Assembly: GCA_026119855.1 (NCBI GenBank)
Contig: JAOWBW010001463.1
Span: forward strand, 229,360 to 293,359
DNA from: Campanula takesimana
Lineage: Eukaryota; Streptophyta; Magnoliopsida; Asterales; Campanulaceae
Length of the DNA: 64,000 bases
Direction of reading: 5' to 3'
Shown here: positions 31,982 to 43,376 of the stretch, piece after piece
Position numbering within the stretch: position 1 is the first letter of the stretch
Layout of the letters: each line of letters opens with the position of its first letter
Notes under the pieces: generated by a model
Databases searched by the model: none
The model's input: the letters and a program-made list of their open reading frames with translations, nothing else
Told to the model about the DNA's origin: nothing
Position numbers and translations under genes: made by a program

Positions 31982-34338
31982 TGTCGCGACCCGGACCCCG
32001 CGGGCCCGAGACCGCGAGCTGGACGTCGACTTACAACAATACACCAAAATAATGAAGATAAAAATTCCATTTTTATACCCAAAATGTTTAAAACAAAGTT
32101 TTAGGAATCCCAGCTTAACAACAACAAACTACTAGAATAAGCTTCGCAAGCTCACCCCAAAATACAAAAGGTTACAAATCTTAATGACGTCATTGATGGT
32201 AAAACTATCCCCAAAAGGTTATACATTTAAATAATGCAAACCGATCAAACAACCTGCCCAAAATCTCAATCCTCTCGACGTCCTCCTCGATCCGCGAATC
32301 CTAATCCTTTTCCTCCTGGGGGGGGGGTTAAGGAAAACAATTTGAAACAAGAAACGGGGTGAGAATAAATCTCAGTAAGTTACTAATGCAACTACATGAC
32401 ATGCTAATATGCAATGACCAATAGCAATTAACATAAGACAGATAGCAGCGGAATAATAAGTGACATGCTGTCAAACAGTAATATCCAATAGTCAATCATA
32501 TAAATAAACATATAACAACAAATGAGAGGCTCCCTATCGCCAACCGTCCCATACCGGTTGGAAATAACGACCAGCTCATCATGCAACACATAAAGCTGAA
32601 ATAAACACTCATAAGTGGATACATAGCCAAGGTTTCACCCAACTGAAAAACCAAATAAAGGTCACTGCGCAGCTTCAATAATCAACAATCAACATCTTCA
32701 TAGCAGCATGAAAGCTCGAAGAGAAACCCTCGGTACCGGAACCAATAACCAATAAAAGTGTCACAAGGGACAAGGACCATGACACAAAGTCATGCCCGTT
32801 AGCCAGATGCATTCACAAAGGAACGCTGACTTATCCTTTCCAAGGCCAATCTGGAGAAGGGGTAAAGAAGGGGGCAAAACAATGGTCAACATTATAATGG
32901 ACTTGGCTCTGCCATTATAATCTTTCCCATCGCCCAATGCAACAATTATGCCAGCTGGGCTTCTAATTAAATGCTAAGTAATAATAATTTAGCATGAATG
33001 AACAACTTAAGGTTCCAAAGTAGGGAACCACACCAATTAATCACCATAAAGATGCAAACGATTACTCATGAAGAGTTCAACAACAACGAACACAAGAAGT
33101 TTCTCATAAAAGAGCACAACAACGATAAACGGAATTTCTCATAAAGAGCACAACAACAATGATTATTAGAATACCGTAATTTCATAAAGAGAAACCATAC
33201 CAGATACATTCCAAAGATGATACCCAAACAATACTTGATCAAATTACATAACACTATTGTTCACGAAGGAACCAATTTTAATTATTAAAGTGCACCACGG
33301 TGTTATCTTAAGTTAATTAGAAGGATTAAACCTAAACTAGTTAAGCCTTAAGTCTTAAACCAAGCAAAAAGGTAAAATTCCTGAAACAGGGGCGGGCGGG
33401 CGCCTGGAAAGGGGGCAGGCGGGCGCCTGAATGACCAGAAGGTCTGGCCAATTGAAACGGGTATGTAGGCGGGCGCCTGGTCCAACCCAGGCGGGCGCCT
33501 GGTCTACGGGTTGGGGAAATTCTGCAGCTGGGTTCTTCATGTTTTCTTACCATTTCTTACCAAATTCATACCCAAACCATAAACACTCAAAATCAACACT
33601 CCCCACTAGATTTCCAAGGTACCCAAACATCATTCAACCCAAGAGGGGACCTTAACCACACATTTATCAACCCAAACCAAGAATCAAAATCCTACATTCA
33701 TCAATCCACCATTTTTACCCAAAACTCAAATAAATTCGAAATAAATTCTAAACAAATTCAAAACTCAATCAAACTTCAATTATAACTCATCAAACATCAT
33801 ATAAACATGATATGAACATATTAGCATAAAAATGGGGGAAAAGTAACTTACTTGCAAATTCTCAAAGTTGATGGATTTCAATTCTTCTTGGCTTCCTACG
33901 ATGCTATCGACGATCTAAACATGATTCATGTTTTAAGAAATGAGAATTAATGAGAGGAAGATGATGGAAATGAAGAGAGAATTGAGAGGAATAAAAACTT
34001 ACCCAATGAGCTAGAGAGAGAGAGAAATGGCTGGAAAGTGAATGGGGTGAGGGAGAAATAGAGGGAGTAGGGAGAAGATGATTAAAACTAAACTTACACT
34101 TAGACCCCTCCCTTACTACTACTCTCTACAAACAAACTCCCCACTAACAAATAAGACTCAACACTTCTACATTAGCACAAATGACCCAAATAAAATGCTA
34201 GTCATAATTTATTATGACACATAAAGTGCACACATAAATATTTAAATAAATAATAATTTAAATAAACAAATAAGCAAATAATTAAATAAAAATCATTTAA
34301 TTACTAATAAAATAGAGCCTATATTTCGGGTCGTGACA
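31982..34338 (-). repeat. G3 3' LTR
   Basis: TGTCGCGACCCGGACCCC ... GGGTCGTGACA. It is homologous to the G2 LTR outside the cassette (shared gggttcttc and acccaaa flanks at 33529-33575) but carries a type B cassette. A G run near 32317 is longer than in the other LTR. Confidence 0.93.
33392..33502 (-). promoter_or_regulatory. Type B GC cassette, G3 3' LTR
   Basis: GCGGGCGCC cores start at 33396, 33419, 33469 and 33491: spacing 23, 50, 22. The central gap holds CCAGAAGGTCTGG. CAGGCGGGCGCCTGAATGA (33416-33434) is identical to a stretch of the copia C2 LTR. The 5' LTR has the same cassette at about 38771-38881. Confidence 0.78.
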
Positions 34339-34357
34339 TTCACTCCCCCTTAAAGAA
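34339..34357 (-). other. G3 polypurine tract
   Basis: The minus strand reads TTCTTTAAGGGGGAGTGAA, identical to G2. Confidence 0.85.
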
Positions 34358-34712
34358 AATTCGACCCGAATTTTAACGAGACTTACCCGAAAGACCAATT
34401 TGCTACGGATACGATAGTTCCGTCATTTCTCAAATTCCTCAATTGCCCTATCTAACCCATTACAAGGTAACCTTAAATGATGCTTACGATAACACTACCT
34501 CATGACCCGAATCGTTCCATCATTATCTTCATTACTAATCAAAGTTCATACTCAAAATCAAAGAATCCGAATTATTTCCACGCATAATTCTCAAGATATC
34601 TCAAACTCGCCTTATTCATAACCTTAACTACACCGCAAAGGTACTTCCATTCGTAAATCGCCTACTTAGTATTATTCCCCAGAAATTCAAAACATTACCA
34701 TCTCGAGCTAAA

Positions 34713-34735
34713 TTTTTTTTTTTTTTTTTTTTTTT
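34713..34735. repeat. T23 homopolymer followed by TATATATA
   Basis: 23 consecutive T, then an ATATATAT stretch. Confidence 0.95.
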
Positions 34736-35676
34736 ATATATATGAAGAGCTAAAGAAATTTTCCATCCCCATAATATTCACCAAAGGCTATATCTCTAAG
34801 GATTCCCATTATAGTGATCTCGCTCTAGATAGCACCTTAAACTAGAGGTGTAATATAAACCCAAAGTTTTAATACAAAATGTTCACTTAAATTTACGCCA
34901 TAATATCATCGTCATAACGCTCCAATCCTTGAAAGCCTAAAATAATTACGAATACTCAATAATCCGAAAATGATTTAAATTTTATCTTCAAGGGATTTCC
35001 TCTAATTTCTTTTCTTGAATTGATAATCCGCGCTTCTATACTCCAAAGGAGTTTAGCAATCCCTAATTCTCCAACAGCTGACCCACATTAGATTTTCACG
35101 TATACATTTATTAACTTAAAGATACTTAGGCTCCATAGTACTGCCATCATAATAAACCCATTAGCTAGTCACATTCCAACCGACCCAATACCAAATCATA
35201 GTATTCTTTAATATGCCCAAGTATTTATACTCAACTTTCTTCACATAATTGTAGTCCAAAACAAGAAATGCTACCAAGGCAAGATTTAGAACCACAGAAC
35301 CACTATCTAACCAAAATTTCAAAATGCCTTTAACATAGATCGAGAAATTATTACTCTCCCAAAATGTACTTAGTCCTTTCTAACTTAACACGCTTACCAC
35401 CATTAATGATCATAACTCCTACAACAAACTCATCATCCATAACCAATCGTACACCTCTCCATACTAATCCATTCCGATGCATTCACGGAGATGTACTAAA
35501 AGTAAACAAAATCTCCTATCCAGAAATCCTCAATTTGAATCCTCAACTCTTATAACCCAACCGATGCCATAAGGACATTGATCTAAATATTAGCACTACA
35601 ACCTTGTACTATAACAACTCAATTTAACCCTAAGTTCTCCCCAATTACTAGGTACTACTCAGAAATAAAAATAGAA

Positions 35677-35701
35677 TTTTTTTTTTTTTTTTTTTTTTTT
35701 T
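35677..35701. repeat. T25 homopolymer
   Basis: 25 consecutive T on the plus strand. Confidence 0.95.
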
Positions 35702-35920
35702 ACAAACGATAAATACACCCAACAATTGGTATAGACATCCATTGTCACCCATCGAAGCAAAATAGTCAGATTCCAAACAAGAAAAGATTTTCTTAACTCT
35801 ACACAAAGGAACGGTCTCAAAACAATTTTAGGTAAAAGGGAAGAGAGGATGTAACAATTTCCCTACAACCATCGACTAAAGCATGATATTTCCCTTCTCA
35901 AAATGACATCAAAAATCTTA

Positions 35921-37243
35921 TCATAGCAATATGACCAATTTAGCAGGTAAGTTATATCTACCTTTAAGCACAACATGAGCACATAAGACTCCATCAGACA
36001 TCCTACACTCCTCCCTAGGAGTAGACACTGACAACACATAAGTCAAAGACTCAAAAGAAATAAATGCAGCTAAATGCACCGAAACATATGAATGCGATGA
36101 TCCTAAAATGCACGCGCTCGCTCTCTCGACGCAAAATAATACCTCCTGAACTGATGAGTCACCTGTTGAGTGCTGATTGATTGCAAATACTCTACCTGAA
36201 ACCTTGGGCTTCCCCGAAGCATCCCTTTTTTGACCCTGTGGTATTCCAGTTCTTGTCCCCGATGACTGAACTCTAAACCTCGGACAATCTTTAACGAAGT
36301 GTCCCAACTGACCACATTTCACACATTTCCCCTGCTTCTTCCAACACTTGTCTTCTGAGTGTCCTATCCTCTGACAGAAGCTGCAGACTTTCCCATTTTG
36401 TGTCCCTTTATAAGAACCTTGATTTCCTACTGTTGGTTGCCCTTGAAGTTGCCTTCTGAATCGAGTTTGCACTCCCGAATTACCTCTGTTATCTGAATGT
36501 TGCTGTTGTGACTCACTCTGCCCTCCTTGCTTACCCGGGTTAACCATCTCAGTCTTCCTTTTGTGTTCCCCAATATCCTGCTCAATCAAGTAGGCTCGAT
36601 CCACCGCATCCTGATAAGGTTGAATTCTTTGGGCTAAAAGTTGAGTCCTAATAGCTGTCTTCAAACCCCTGATCAATCTCATCGCTTTCTGCTCCTCGGT
36701 CCGCACAAGGTAGTCACAACACCTAGCTAATTCTGCGAACTTAGCCGAGTACTGTGCTACTGACATCATGCCTTGCTCCAAGCTGAGGAACTCGATCTCT
36801 TTCCGGTTTTGATCCACTAGAGAGATAAAATGATCCTTGAATTTCCTCACGAACCACTCCCAAGGATATGGTACAAGAGTCGCATCCCAACTGGTCTTCA
36901 GTGCCTTCCACCAATGTTCCGCAGCCCCCACGAGCTTATAAGCTGAAAACAGAACCCTATCCTCATCAGTGCAACCAAAGATCTCGTAGATTTTCTCCAT
37001 TGATTCTATCCATAGCTCGGCCTTCTTCACATCCGGCTCACCGTCGTACTCACTTGGTTTCAACTTCAAGAACTGCTCCAACCCATATCGCGGAGGTGCT
37101 ACATGTTCCTCTCTCGGCCCTTGGTCATAAATTGCTTTCACGGCCGCTTCAAACCTGTCCTGAAACATTACACGGTTTTCTTCCCGTAGACCATTCTGAT
37201 TCTGAGTCCCACTAGCACTTTCACCCGTTCTTCTTCTAGCCAT
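35921..37243 (-). CDS. G3 Gag with two zinc knuckles and a protease stub
   Basis: Open for about 440 residues from the Met at 37243 (Met-Ala-Arg-Arg-Arg), chosen because the G2 gag starts at the equivalent residue; an upstream in-frame Met at 37273 would add ten. The capsid-like region has Trp-Ile-Glu-Ser-Met-Glu-Lys-Ile and His-Trp-Trp-Lys-Ala-Leu-Lys; a basic Gln-rich linker leads to two CX2CX4HX4C knuckles (Cys-Ser-Phe-Cys..., Cys-Val-Lys-Cys...), which in the family bind the packaged RNA. After them a protease-like start reads Gly-Ser-Ser-His-Ser-Tyr-Val-Ser but its catalytic Asp is missing (Ile-Leu-Gly-Ser). The frame ends soon after, so no Pol is made. The intact Gag suggests it is still useful for particle assembly. 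Confidence 0.88.
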   Translation of the reverse strand: MARRRTGESASGTQNQNGLREENRVMFQDRFEAAVKAIYDQGPREEHVAPPRYGLEQFLKLKPSEYDGEPDVKKAELWIESMEKIYEIFGCTDEDRVLFSAYKLVGAAEHWWKALKTSWDATLVPYPWEWFVRKFKDHFISLVDQNRKEIEFLSLEQGMMSVAQYSAKFAELARCCDYLVRTEEQKAMRLIRGLKTAIRTQLLAQRIQPYQDAVDRAYLIEQDIGEHKRKTEMVNPGKQGGQSESQQQHSDNRGNSGVQTRFRRQLQGQPTVGNQGSYKGTQNGKVCSFCQRIGHSEDKCWKKQGKCVKCGQLGHFVKDCPRFRVQSSGTRTGIPQGQKRDASGKPKVSGRVFAINQHSTGDSSVQEVLFCVERASACILGSSHSYVSVHLAAFISFESLTYVLSVSTPREECRMSDGVLCAHVVLKGRYNLPAKLVILL

Positions 37244-37349
37244 CACAAACAAATACCTGCATAAAATACTCATCGTTACTCACTCCGAACACAACTACCC
37301 TCCTAGGTCATACTAGTCCACCTAGACTTATACTTAGAGCTAAACCATA

Positions 37350-37361
37350 GCTCTGATACCA
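37350..37361 (-). other. G3 primer binding site (tRNA-iMet)
   Basis: The minus strand reads TGGTATCAGAGC, two bases from the 5' LTR. Confidence 0.92.
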
Positions 37362-37363
37362 AC

Positions 37364-39717
37364 TGTCGCGACCCGGACCCCGCGGGCCCGAGACCGCGAG
37401 CTGGACTTCGACTTACAACAATACACCAAAATAATGAAGATAAAAATTCCATTTTTATACCCAAAATGTTTAAAACAAATTTTTAGGAATCCCAGCTTAA
37501 CAACAACAAACTACTAGAATAAGCTTCGCAAGCTCACCCCAAAATACAAAAGGTTACAAATCTTAATGACGTCATTGATGGTAAAACTATCCCCAAAAGG
37601 TTATACATTTAAATAATGCAAACCGATCAAACAACCTGCCCAAAATCTCAATCCTCTCGACGTCCTCCTCGATCCGCGAATCCTAATCCTTTTCCTCCTG
37701 GGGGGGTTAAGGAAAACAATTTGAAACAAGAAAAGGGGTGAGAATAAATCTCAGTAAGTTACTAATGCAACTACATGACATGCTAATATGCAATGACCAA
37801 TAGCAATTAACATAAGACCAATAGCAGCAGAATAATAAGTGACATGCTGTCAAACAGTAATATCCAATAGTCAATCATATAAATAAACATATAACAACAA
37901 ATGAGAGGCTCCCTATCGCCAACCGTCCCATACCGGTTGGAAATAACGACCAGCTCATCATGCAACACATAAAGCTGAAATAAACACTCATAAGTGGATA
38001 CATAGCCAAGGTTTCACCCAACTGAAAAACCAAATAAAGGTCGCTGCGCAGCTTCAATAATCAACAATCAACATCTTCATAGCAGCATGAAAGCTCGAAG
38101 AGAAACCCCCGGTACCGGAACCAATAACCAATAAAAGTGTCACAAGGGACAAGGACCATGACACAAAGTCATGCCCGTTAGCCAGATGCATTCACAAAGG
38201 AACGCTGACTTATCCTTTCCAAGGCCAATCTGGAGAAGGGGTAAAGAAGGGGGCAAAACAATGGTCAACATTATAATGGACTTGGCTCTGCCATTATAAT
38301 CTTTCCCATCGCCCAATGCAACAATTATGCCAGCTGGGCTTCTAATTAAATGCTAAGTAATAATAATTTAGCATGAATGAACAACTTAAGGTTCCAAAGT
38401 AGGGAACCACACCAATTAATCACCATAAAGATGCAAACGATTACTCATGAAGAGTTCAACAACAACGAACACAAGAAGTTTCTCATAAAAGAGCACAACA
38501 ACGATAAACGGAATTTCTCATAAAGAGCACAACAACAATGATTATTAGAATACCGTAATTTCATAAAGAGAAACCATACCAGATACATTCCAAAGATGAT
38601 ACCCAAACAATACTTGATCAAATTACATAACACTATTGTTCACGAAGGAACCAATTTTAATTATTAAAGTGCACCACGGTGTTATCTTAAGTTAATTAGA
38701 AGGATTAAACCTAAACTAGTTAAGCCTTAAGTCTTAAACCAAGCAAAAAGGTAAAATTCCTGAAACAGGGGCGGGCGGGCGCCTGGAAAGGGGGCAGGCG
38801 GGCGCCTGAATGACCAGAAGGTCTGGCCAATTGAAACGGGTATGTAGGCGGGCGCCTGGTCCAACCCAGGCGGGCGCCTGGTCTACGGGTTGGGGAAATT
38901 CTGCAGCTGGGTTCTTCATGTTTTCTTACCATTTCTTACCAAATTCATACCCAAACCATAAACACTCAAAATCAACACTCCCCACTAGATTTCCAAGGTA
39001 CCCAAACATCATTCAACCCAAGAGGGGACCTTAACCACACATTTATCAACCCAAACCAAGAATCAAAATCCTACATTCATCAATCCACTATTTTTACCCA
39101 AAACTCAAATAAATTCGAAATAAATTCTAAACAAATTCAAAACTCAATCAAACTTCAATTATAACTCATCAAACATCATATAAACATGATATGAACATAT
39201 TAGCATAAAAATGGGGGAAAAGTAACTTACTTGCAAATTCTCAAAGTTGATGGATTTCAATTCTTCTTGGCTTCCTACGATGCTATCGACGATCTAAACA
39301 TGATTCATGTTTTAAGAAATGAGAATTAATGAGAGGAAGATGATGGAAATGAAGAGAGAAGTGAGAGGAATAAAAACTTACCCAATGAGCTAGAGAGAGA
39401 GAGAAATGGCTGGAAAGTGAATGGGGTGAGGGAGAAATAGAGGGAGTAGGGAGAAGATGATTAAAACTAAACTTACACTTAGACCCCTCCCTTACTACTA
39501 CTCTCTACAAACAAACTCCCCACTAACAAATAAGACTCAACACTTCTACATTAGCACAAATGACCCAAATAAAATGCTAGTCATAATTTATTATGACACA
39601 TAAAGTGCACACATAAATATTTAAATAAATAATAATTTAAATAAACAAAAAAGCAAATAATTAAATAAAAATCATTTAATTACTAATAAAATAGAGCCTA
39701 TATTTCGGGTCGTGACA
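37364..39717 (-). repeat. G3 5' LTR
   Basis: 2354 bp, about 99.5% identical to the 3' LTR by eye. The type B cassette is at about 38771-38881. Confidence 0.93.
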
Positions 39718-39722
39718 CTAAC
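39718..39722. repeat. G3 target-site duplication, right
   Basis: CTAAC. Confidence 0.92.
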
Positions 39723-40533
39723 GCTCGTGCGCTCACATTAGACACAGAAACAATACCTCCAATAACGGATGGATCATCGGTAGCTTGTTGTTGATTCATG
39801 GCATAAACCTTTCCTTGAACCTTGGGCTTCCCGGTAGCATCCCTTTTTTTGACCCTGATTATTACCAACTCCTGACCCGGATGCTTGTACTCTACCTCTC
39901 GGGCAATCTTTTACAAAGTGACCCATTTGACCACAATTGGTGCACCTTCCTTGCTTCTTCCAACAACGGTCTTCAGAATGACCTTCCTTTTGACAATACG
40001 AAACAAAGCCTCCTAATTTGATTCCCTTGGTTCCCGGAAGTGGTACCCGGGTTCCTTGGGATCGGTTGCCCTCGGAACTGAGATTGTCCCCCCAAAGTTA
40101 CCTCGATTATCAATTCTTGGTTGTGACTTGCTCTGCGCTCCTTGCTTACTCGGGTTAGCCACCTCGGTCTTCCTCTTATGTTCCCCAATATCTTGCTCTA
40201 TTAAATAGGCTCGGTCCACCGCATCTTGGAATGTCACAATCCGTTGAGCAATAAGTTGAGTACGGATGGAGGTCTTCAATCCCCGGATAAATCTCATAGC
40301 CTTTTGTTCCTCGGTCCTCACTAAATAGTCGCAATACTGGGCTAATTCTATGAACTTTGCCGAGTATTGTGCTATAGATAACGGGGTGGTGCTTGTTCTA
40401 CCCTCGGACCTTGATCATGTATGGCCTTCATGGCCGCCTCGAACATGCCTTGAAACATGGCACATGCTTCTTCCCTTGTATCATTCTGATTCTGTGTCCC
40501 GCTAGTACCTCCTCTGTTTCTTCTTCCAGACAT
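39723..40533 (-). pseudogene. G2 Gag, internally deleted and frameshifted
   Basis: Starts at the Met at 40533 (Met-Ser-Gly-Arg-Arg-Asn-Arg-Gly-Gly) and reads through the N-terminal helix region to a stop at 40372-40374. There it is joined to the later Ala-Gln-Tyr-Ser-Ala-Lys-Phe stretch in another frame; the capsid segment between Pro-Pro-Arg-Tyr and Ser-Ile-Ala-Gln-Tyr (about 110 residues compared with G3) is missing. A second frameshift near 40080 precedes the knuckles, whose Cys-His residues can still be followed to the G3 insertion. So G2, despite good pol, lacks working Gag. Confidence 0.82.
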
Positions 40534-40640
40534 TGAAAACAATTACCTGCATAAAACATCAACCGTTAATCACTCCGCACACTACTACCCACCTAGGTCA
40601 TACTAATCCACCTAGACTTATACTTAGAGCTAATGCCATG

Positions 40641-40652
40641 GCTCTGATACCA
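40641..40652 (-). other. G2 primer binding site (tRNA-iMet)
   Basis: Perfect TGGTATCAGAGC on the minus strand, two bases from the LTR at 40655. Confidence 0.92.
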
Positions 40653-40654
40653 AC

Positions 40655-42766
40655 TGTCGCGACCCCGGACCCCGCGGGCCCGAGACCGCGAGCTGGACGT
40701 CGACTCTAAAACCAAAACTGAGAAATACTGAAGTTAAAAATTCCATTTGATACCAAAAGGTAATGATCCAAAGTTTTACAAATCCAAGTTTGATAAAAAC
40801 CAATTACAACTATCATAAACTTCCACAAGTTTATGCCCAACAAAATACAAACATACAATTCTTAACGACGTCATGTTTGGTACAAATACCTCAAAAGGTT
40901 ACACATTTATATAATGTAAACCAACCTATATAACTTTCCCCAAAAGAATGGATCCACACTCGACGTCCTCTTTCTCTTGATCAGCGAGACTAATCCTTAG
41001 CACCTGGGGGGGGTTAAGGAAAAACAAAGATAAAAGAAAGGGGGTGAGATAAATCTCAATAAGTTACTAATGCAACTACATGACATGCTATGATGCAATA
41101 TACAATAAGAAATAATAAATATCACATAGCACATAGCATTTATCACATAACATATAGCAGCGGAATTAAACACATAACAAAGGATATAGCCAAAGTTTTC
41201 CAAACCGGAACATCCAAATAAAGGATCGCTGCGCAGCTTCAATAATCGACAAATCATCATCTTCATAATAGCATGAAAGCCGAAGAGAAAACCCCGGTAC
41301 CGGAACCAATAACCGAAAGAAGTGTCACAAGGGACGGGAGACATGCCACAAAGTCATGCTCCAAGAAGCTAAAATGCACACAAAGGAGCTAGCTCTTCTC
41401 ACATCCAAGGCCAATCTGGAGGAGGGTAATAATGGGGCAAAACAATGGTCAACACCACAATGGACTTGGCCGTGCCATCATAATGCTTCGCATCGCCCAA
41501 ACACACACAAAATACCAGCTGGACTTTCACGTAAAGGCTAAGTAATAAAATACTAGCACGATAAACAACAAAGGATTCCAAAGTAGGGAATCATGCCAAA
41601 TAATCACCAAGAAGATGAAATGAACCAACAATACACAATAAGGGTGCTCCAAAATCCAATTTAACAAATAATGAATTTTAAACACAAACTTGATCACGAA
41701 GGACCCAATTCTATCACTAAAGTATACTACAATGTTCACTAAGGCCAACTAGGAGGACACCCAAGACTTAGACCAAAACGCGTCCTTCAATCACACAAAG
41801 TAACAAAATGAGAACTTTCAGGGGTTCTGGGCGGCCCCCCAAAGGGGACTGTGCGGTCGCCCAAAATCCTTCAACACAAGAACAAAAGCCTTCAGATAGT
41901 TGTGCGGTCGCCCATACAATTTTGTGCGGCCGCCCAATGCTCTGAAAAACTGGAAATCGGGAAGAACAACATGGGTTCTTCCATTTTTATACCCAAAACA
42001 CATTTCAACCAAAATCCAACCTTCCAACTCATATACTTATGTGCCAAAACAACTTATAAGTCTAAAAAGACTCCTATAACAACATTTGATCAACCAAAAT
42101 CAAGAATCAACCCAACATTCAAAAATCACCATTTTTAACCCAAAATCCAAATAAATTCCAAATAAATTCTAAACTCAACCAAACTTCAAATATAACAACT
42201 CAAACATCATATAAACATGATATGAACATTTTAGCATCAAAATGGGGGAAAAGTAACTTACTTGCAAATTCTCAAAGTTGATGGATTTCGATTCTTTTTG
42301 GCTTCCTACGATCCTATCGACGATCTAAACATGTTTCACGTTTTAAGAAATGAGAGAAGATGAGAGGAAGAAGGAGAAAATGAAGAGAGAAGTAAAGAGA
42401 AGAAAAACTTACCCAAGGGAGGAGAGAGAGAGAGAAGTTGCTGGGAGAAGAATGGAGAGAGTGAGGGAGAAGGTGAGGGAGGTGAGGAGAATAGGGAGGG
42501 AGTAGGGAAATTATTTCAAACATTTACACTTAGGCCCCCTCTCTCACACTTCACACAAATACTACACTCCCAACTAACAATTAAGACCCGACAATACTAC
42601 ACTAGCACAAATGACCCAAATAAAATGCTAGGCATATTATTATAACACATAAATTGCACACATAAATATTTAAATAAATAATAATTTAAATAAATAAATA
42701 AGCAAATAATTAAATAAAAATCATTTAATTACTAATAAAATAGAGCCTATATTTCGGGTCGTGACA
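40655..42766 (-). repeat. G2 5' LTR
   Basis: 2112 bp, same length as the 3' LTR. The cassette at about 41829-41936 has one motif damaged (GGGCGGCCCCCCA). Confidence 0.93.
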
Positions 42767-42771
42767 TATAC
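42767..42771. repeat. G2 target-site duplication, right
   Basis: TATAC. Confidence 0.92.
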
Positions 42772-43376
42772 TTCCCTTACCATTCAAAACCAACTTTCCA
42801 AATACTCCCTTTTTCCCAAAATTACAAGTATCACGAATATTATCCAAATCACAGAAATAACAATCATAAGTATCAAGTATAACATATATGACCATTTTAA
42901 CATTTAAATGGGGATTAGTAACTTACCTATTCCGGGGAAAGTATCGCAGAAATAATATTTGATCGGGTAGAAATAACCTACTCAACGCCCTGATCATTTT
43001 TATATAATTAGATTTTAAAACGTAGAAATAATTAAAAAGATAGAAATTAAAATAGGAAAATAACTTACTCCTATCGTCTTCAAAGCCTAGGAAGAAACTT
43101 AGAAATGTTTACTGAGTATGAATATGCAGAAATAACCTAGTGTCAATTTAAACAAATAAACCCCTAAGGTTATAATTCTACTAAGGACCGTAAGGTTTCA
43201 ACTTAATCAATTAACTCCCTTAACCATTATTATTACTAACTAAATAAATAACGCCATTAATCAAACAATATGTGCAAGTCATAAAATATGATGCAACACA
43301 TAAAATGCACACATAAGTTCAAATTAAAATCCCCAAAAATATAAAATAAATAGGGACGGGTTTTGGGGTCGTTACA
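42772..43376 (-). repeat. G1 LTR-b, remainder
   Basis: Continues LTR-b after G2 and ends GGGGTCGTTACA. About 55-60 bp present in LTR-a and LTR-c (after ATGAATATGCAGA, near 43128) are deleted. Confidence 0.88.

Larger units (their letters stand above)
34358..35920 (-). other. G3 non-coding interior replacing pol
   Basis: About 1.56 kb with no pol homology that I can read in any frame. It has two long homopolymers, T23 at 34713-34735 and T25 at 35677-35701 (A tracts on the sense strand), roughly 940 bp apart. The origin of the sequence is unknown; it could be decayed pol, captured DNA, or a poly(A)-bounded insert. Confidence 0.65.
31982..39717 (-). mobile_element. G3: gag-only, non-autonomous gypsy element, youngest insertion
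   Basis: 7736 bp with LTRs 31982-34338 (2357 bp) and 37364-39717 (2354 bp), about a dozen substitutions plus a 3-base difference in a G run, near 0.5%. It has a perfect iMet primer site (37350-37361), purine tract and TSD CTAAC. The 3.0-kb interior codes only for Gag and the first residues of protease; 34358-35920 is non-coding. It resembles the TR-GAG class of plant elements (LTRs plus gag, no pol) but with much longer LTRs. It must have used RT and integrase from a relative. It interrupts the G2 protease. Confidence 0.92.
26490..42766 (-). mobile_element. G2: Tekay/Del-like gypsy chromovirus, nearly complete, split by G3
   Basis: Without G3 (7736 bp plus one TSD copy) it is about 8.5 kb. 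LTRs are 26490-28601 and 40655-42766, both 2112 bp, differing at about 20 positions (near 1%). It has a perfect iMet primer site (40641-40652) and purine tract (28602-28620). Reading on the minus strand it has a damaged gag (40533 down to 39723), then protease-RT-RNase H-integrase-chromodomain-like tail (31981 down to 28651) in one frame with one stop. The LTR outer ends TGTCRCGACCC form an 11-bp inverted repeat, longer than usual. It inserted into G1 LTR-b. Confidence 0.93.

Noticed and set aside
31982..32082. Upstream extension of the G2 protease frame into 31982-32082
   Set aside because: Those codons lie in the inserted G3 LTR, beyond the TSD; they are not part of the G2 gene.
33341..33655. 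Arg/Pro-rich frames on both strands of the G3 LTR, repeated at 38720-39034
   Set aside because: They are translations of the GC cassette inside an LTR; being identical in both LTRs only reflects LTR identity.
26485..42771. Treating G2 LTRs and G1 LTRs as one family because both begin TGTCGCG
   Set aside because: Beyond the first bases they differ in ends (GTGACA versus GTTACA), purine tract, and most of the LTR; they are related but separate families.
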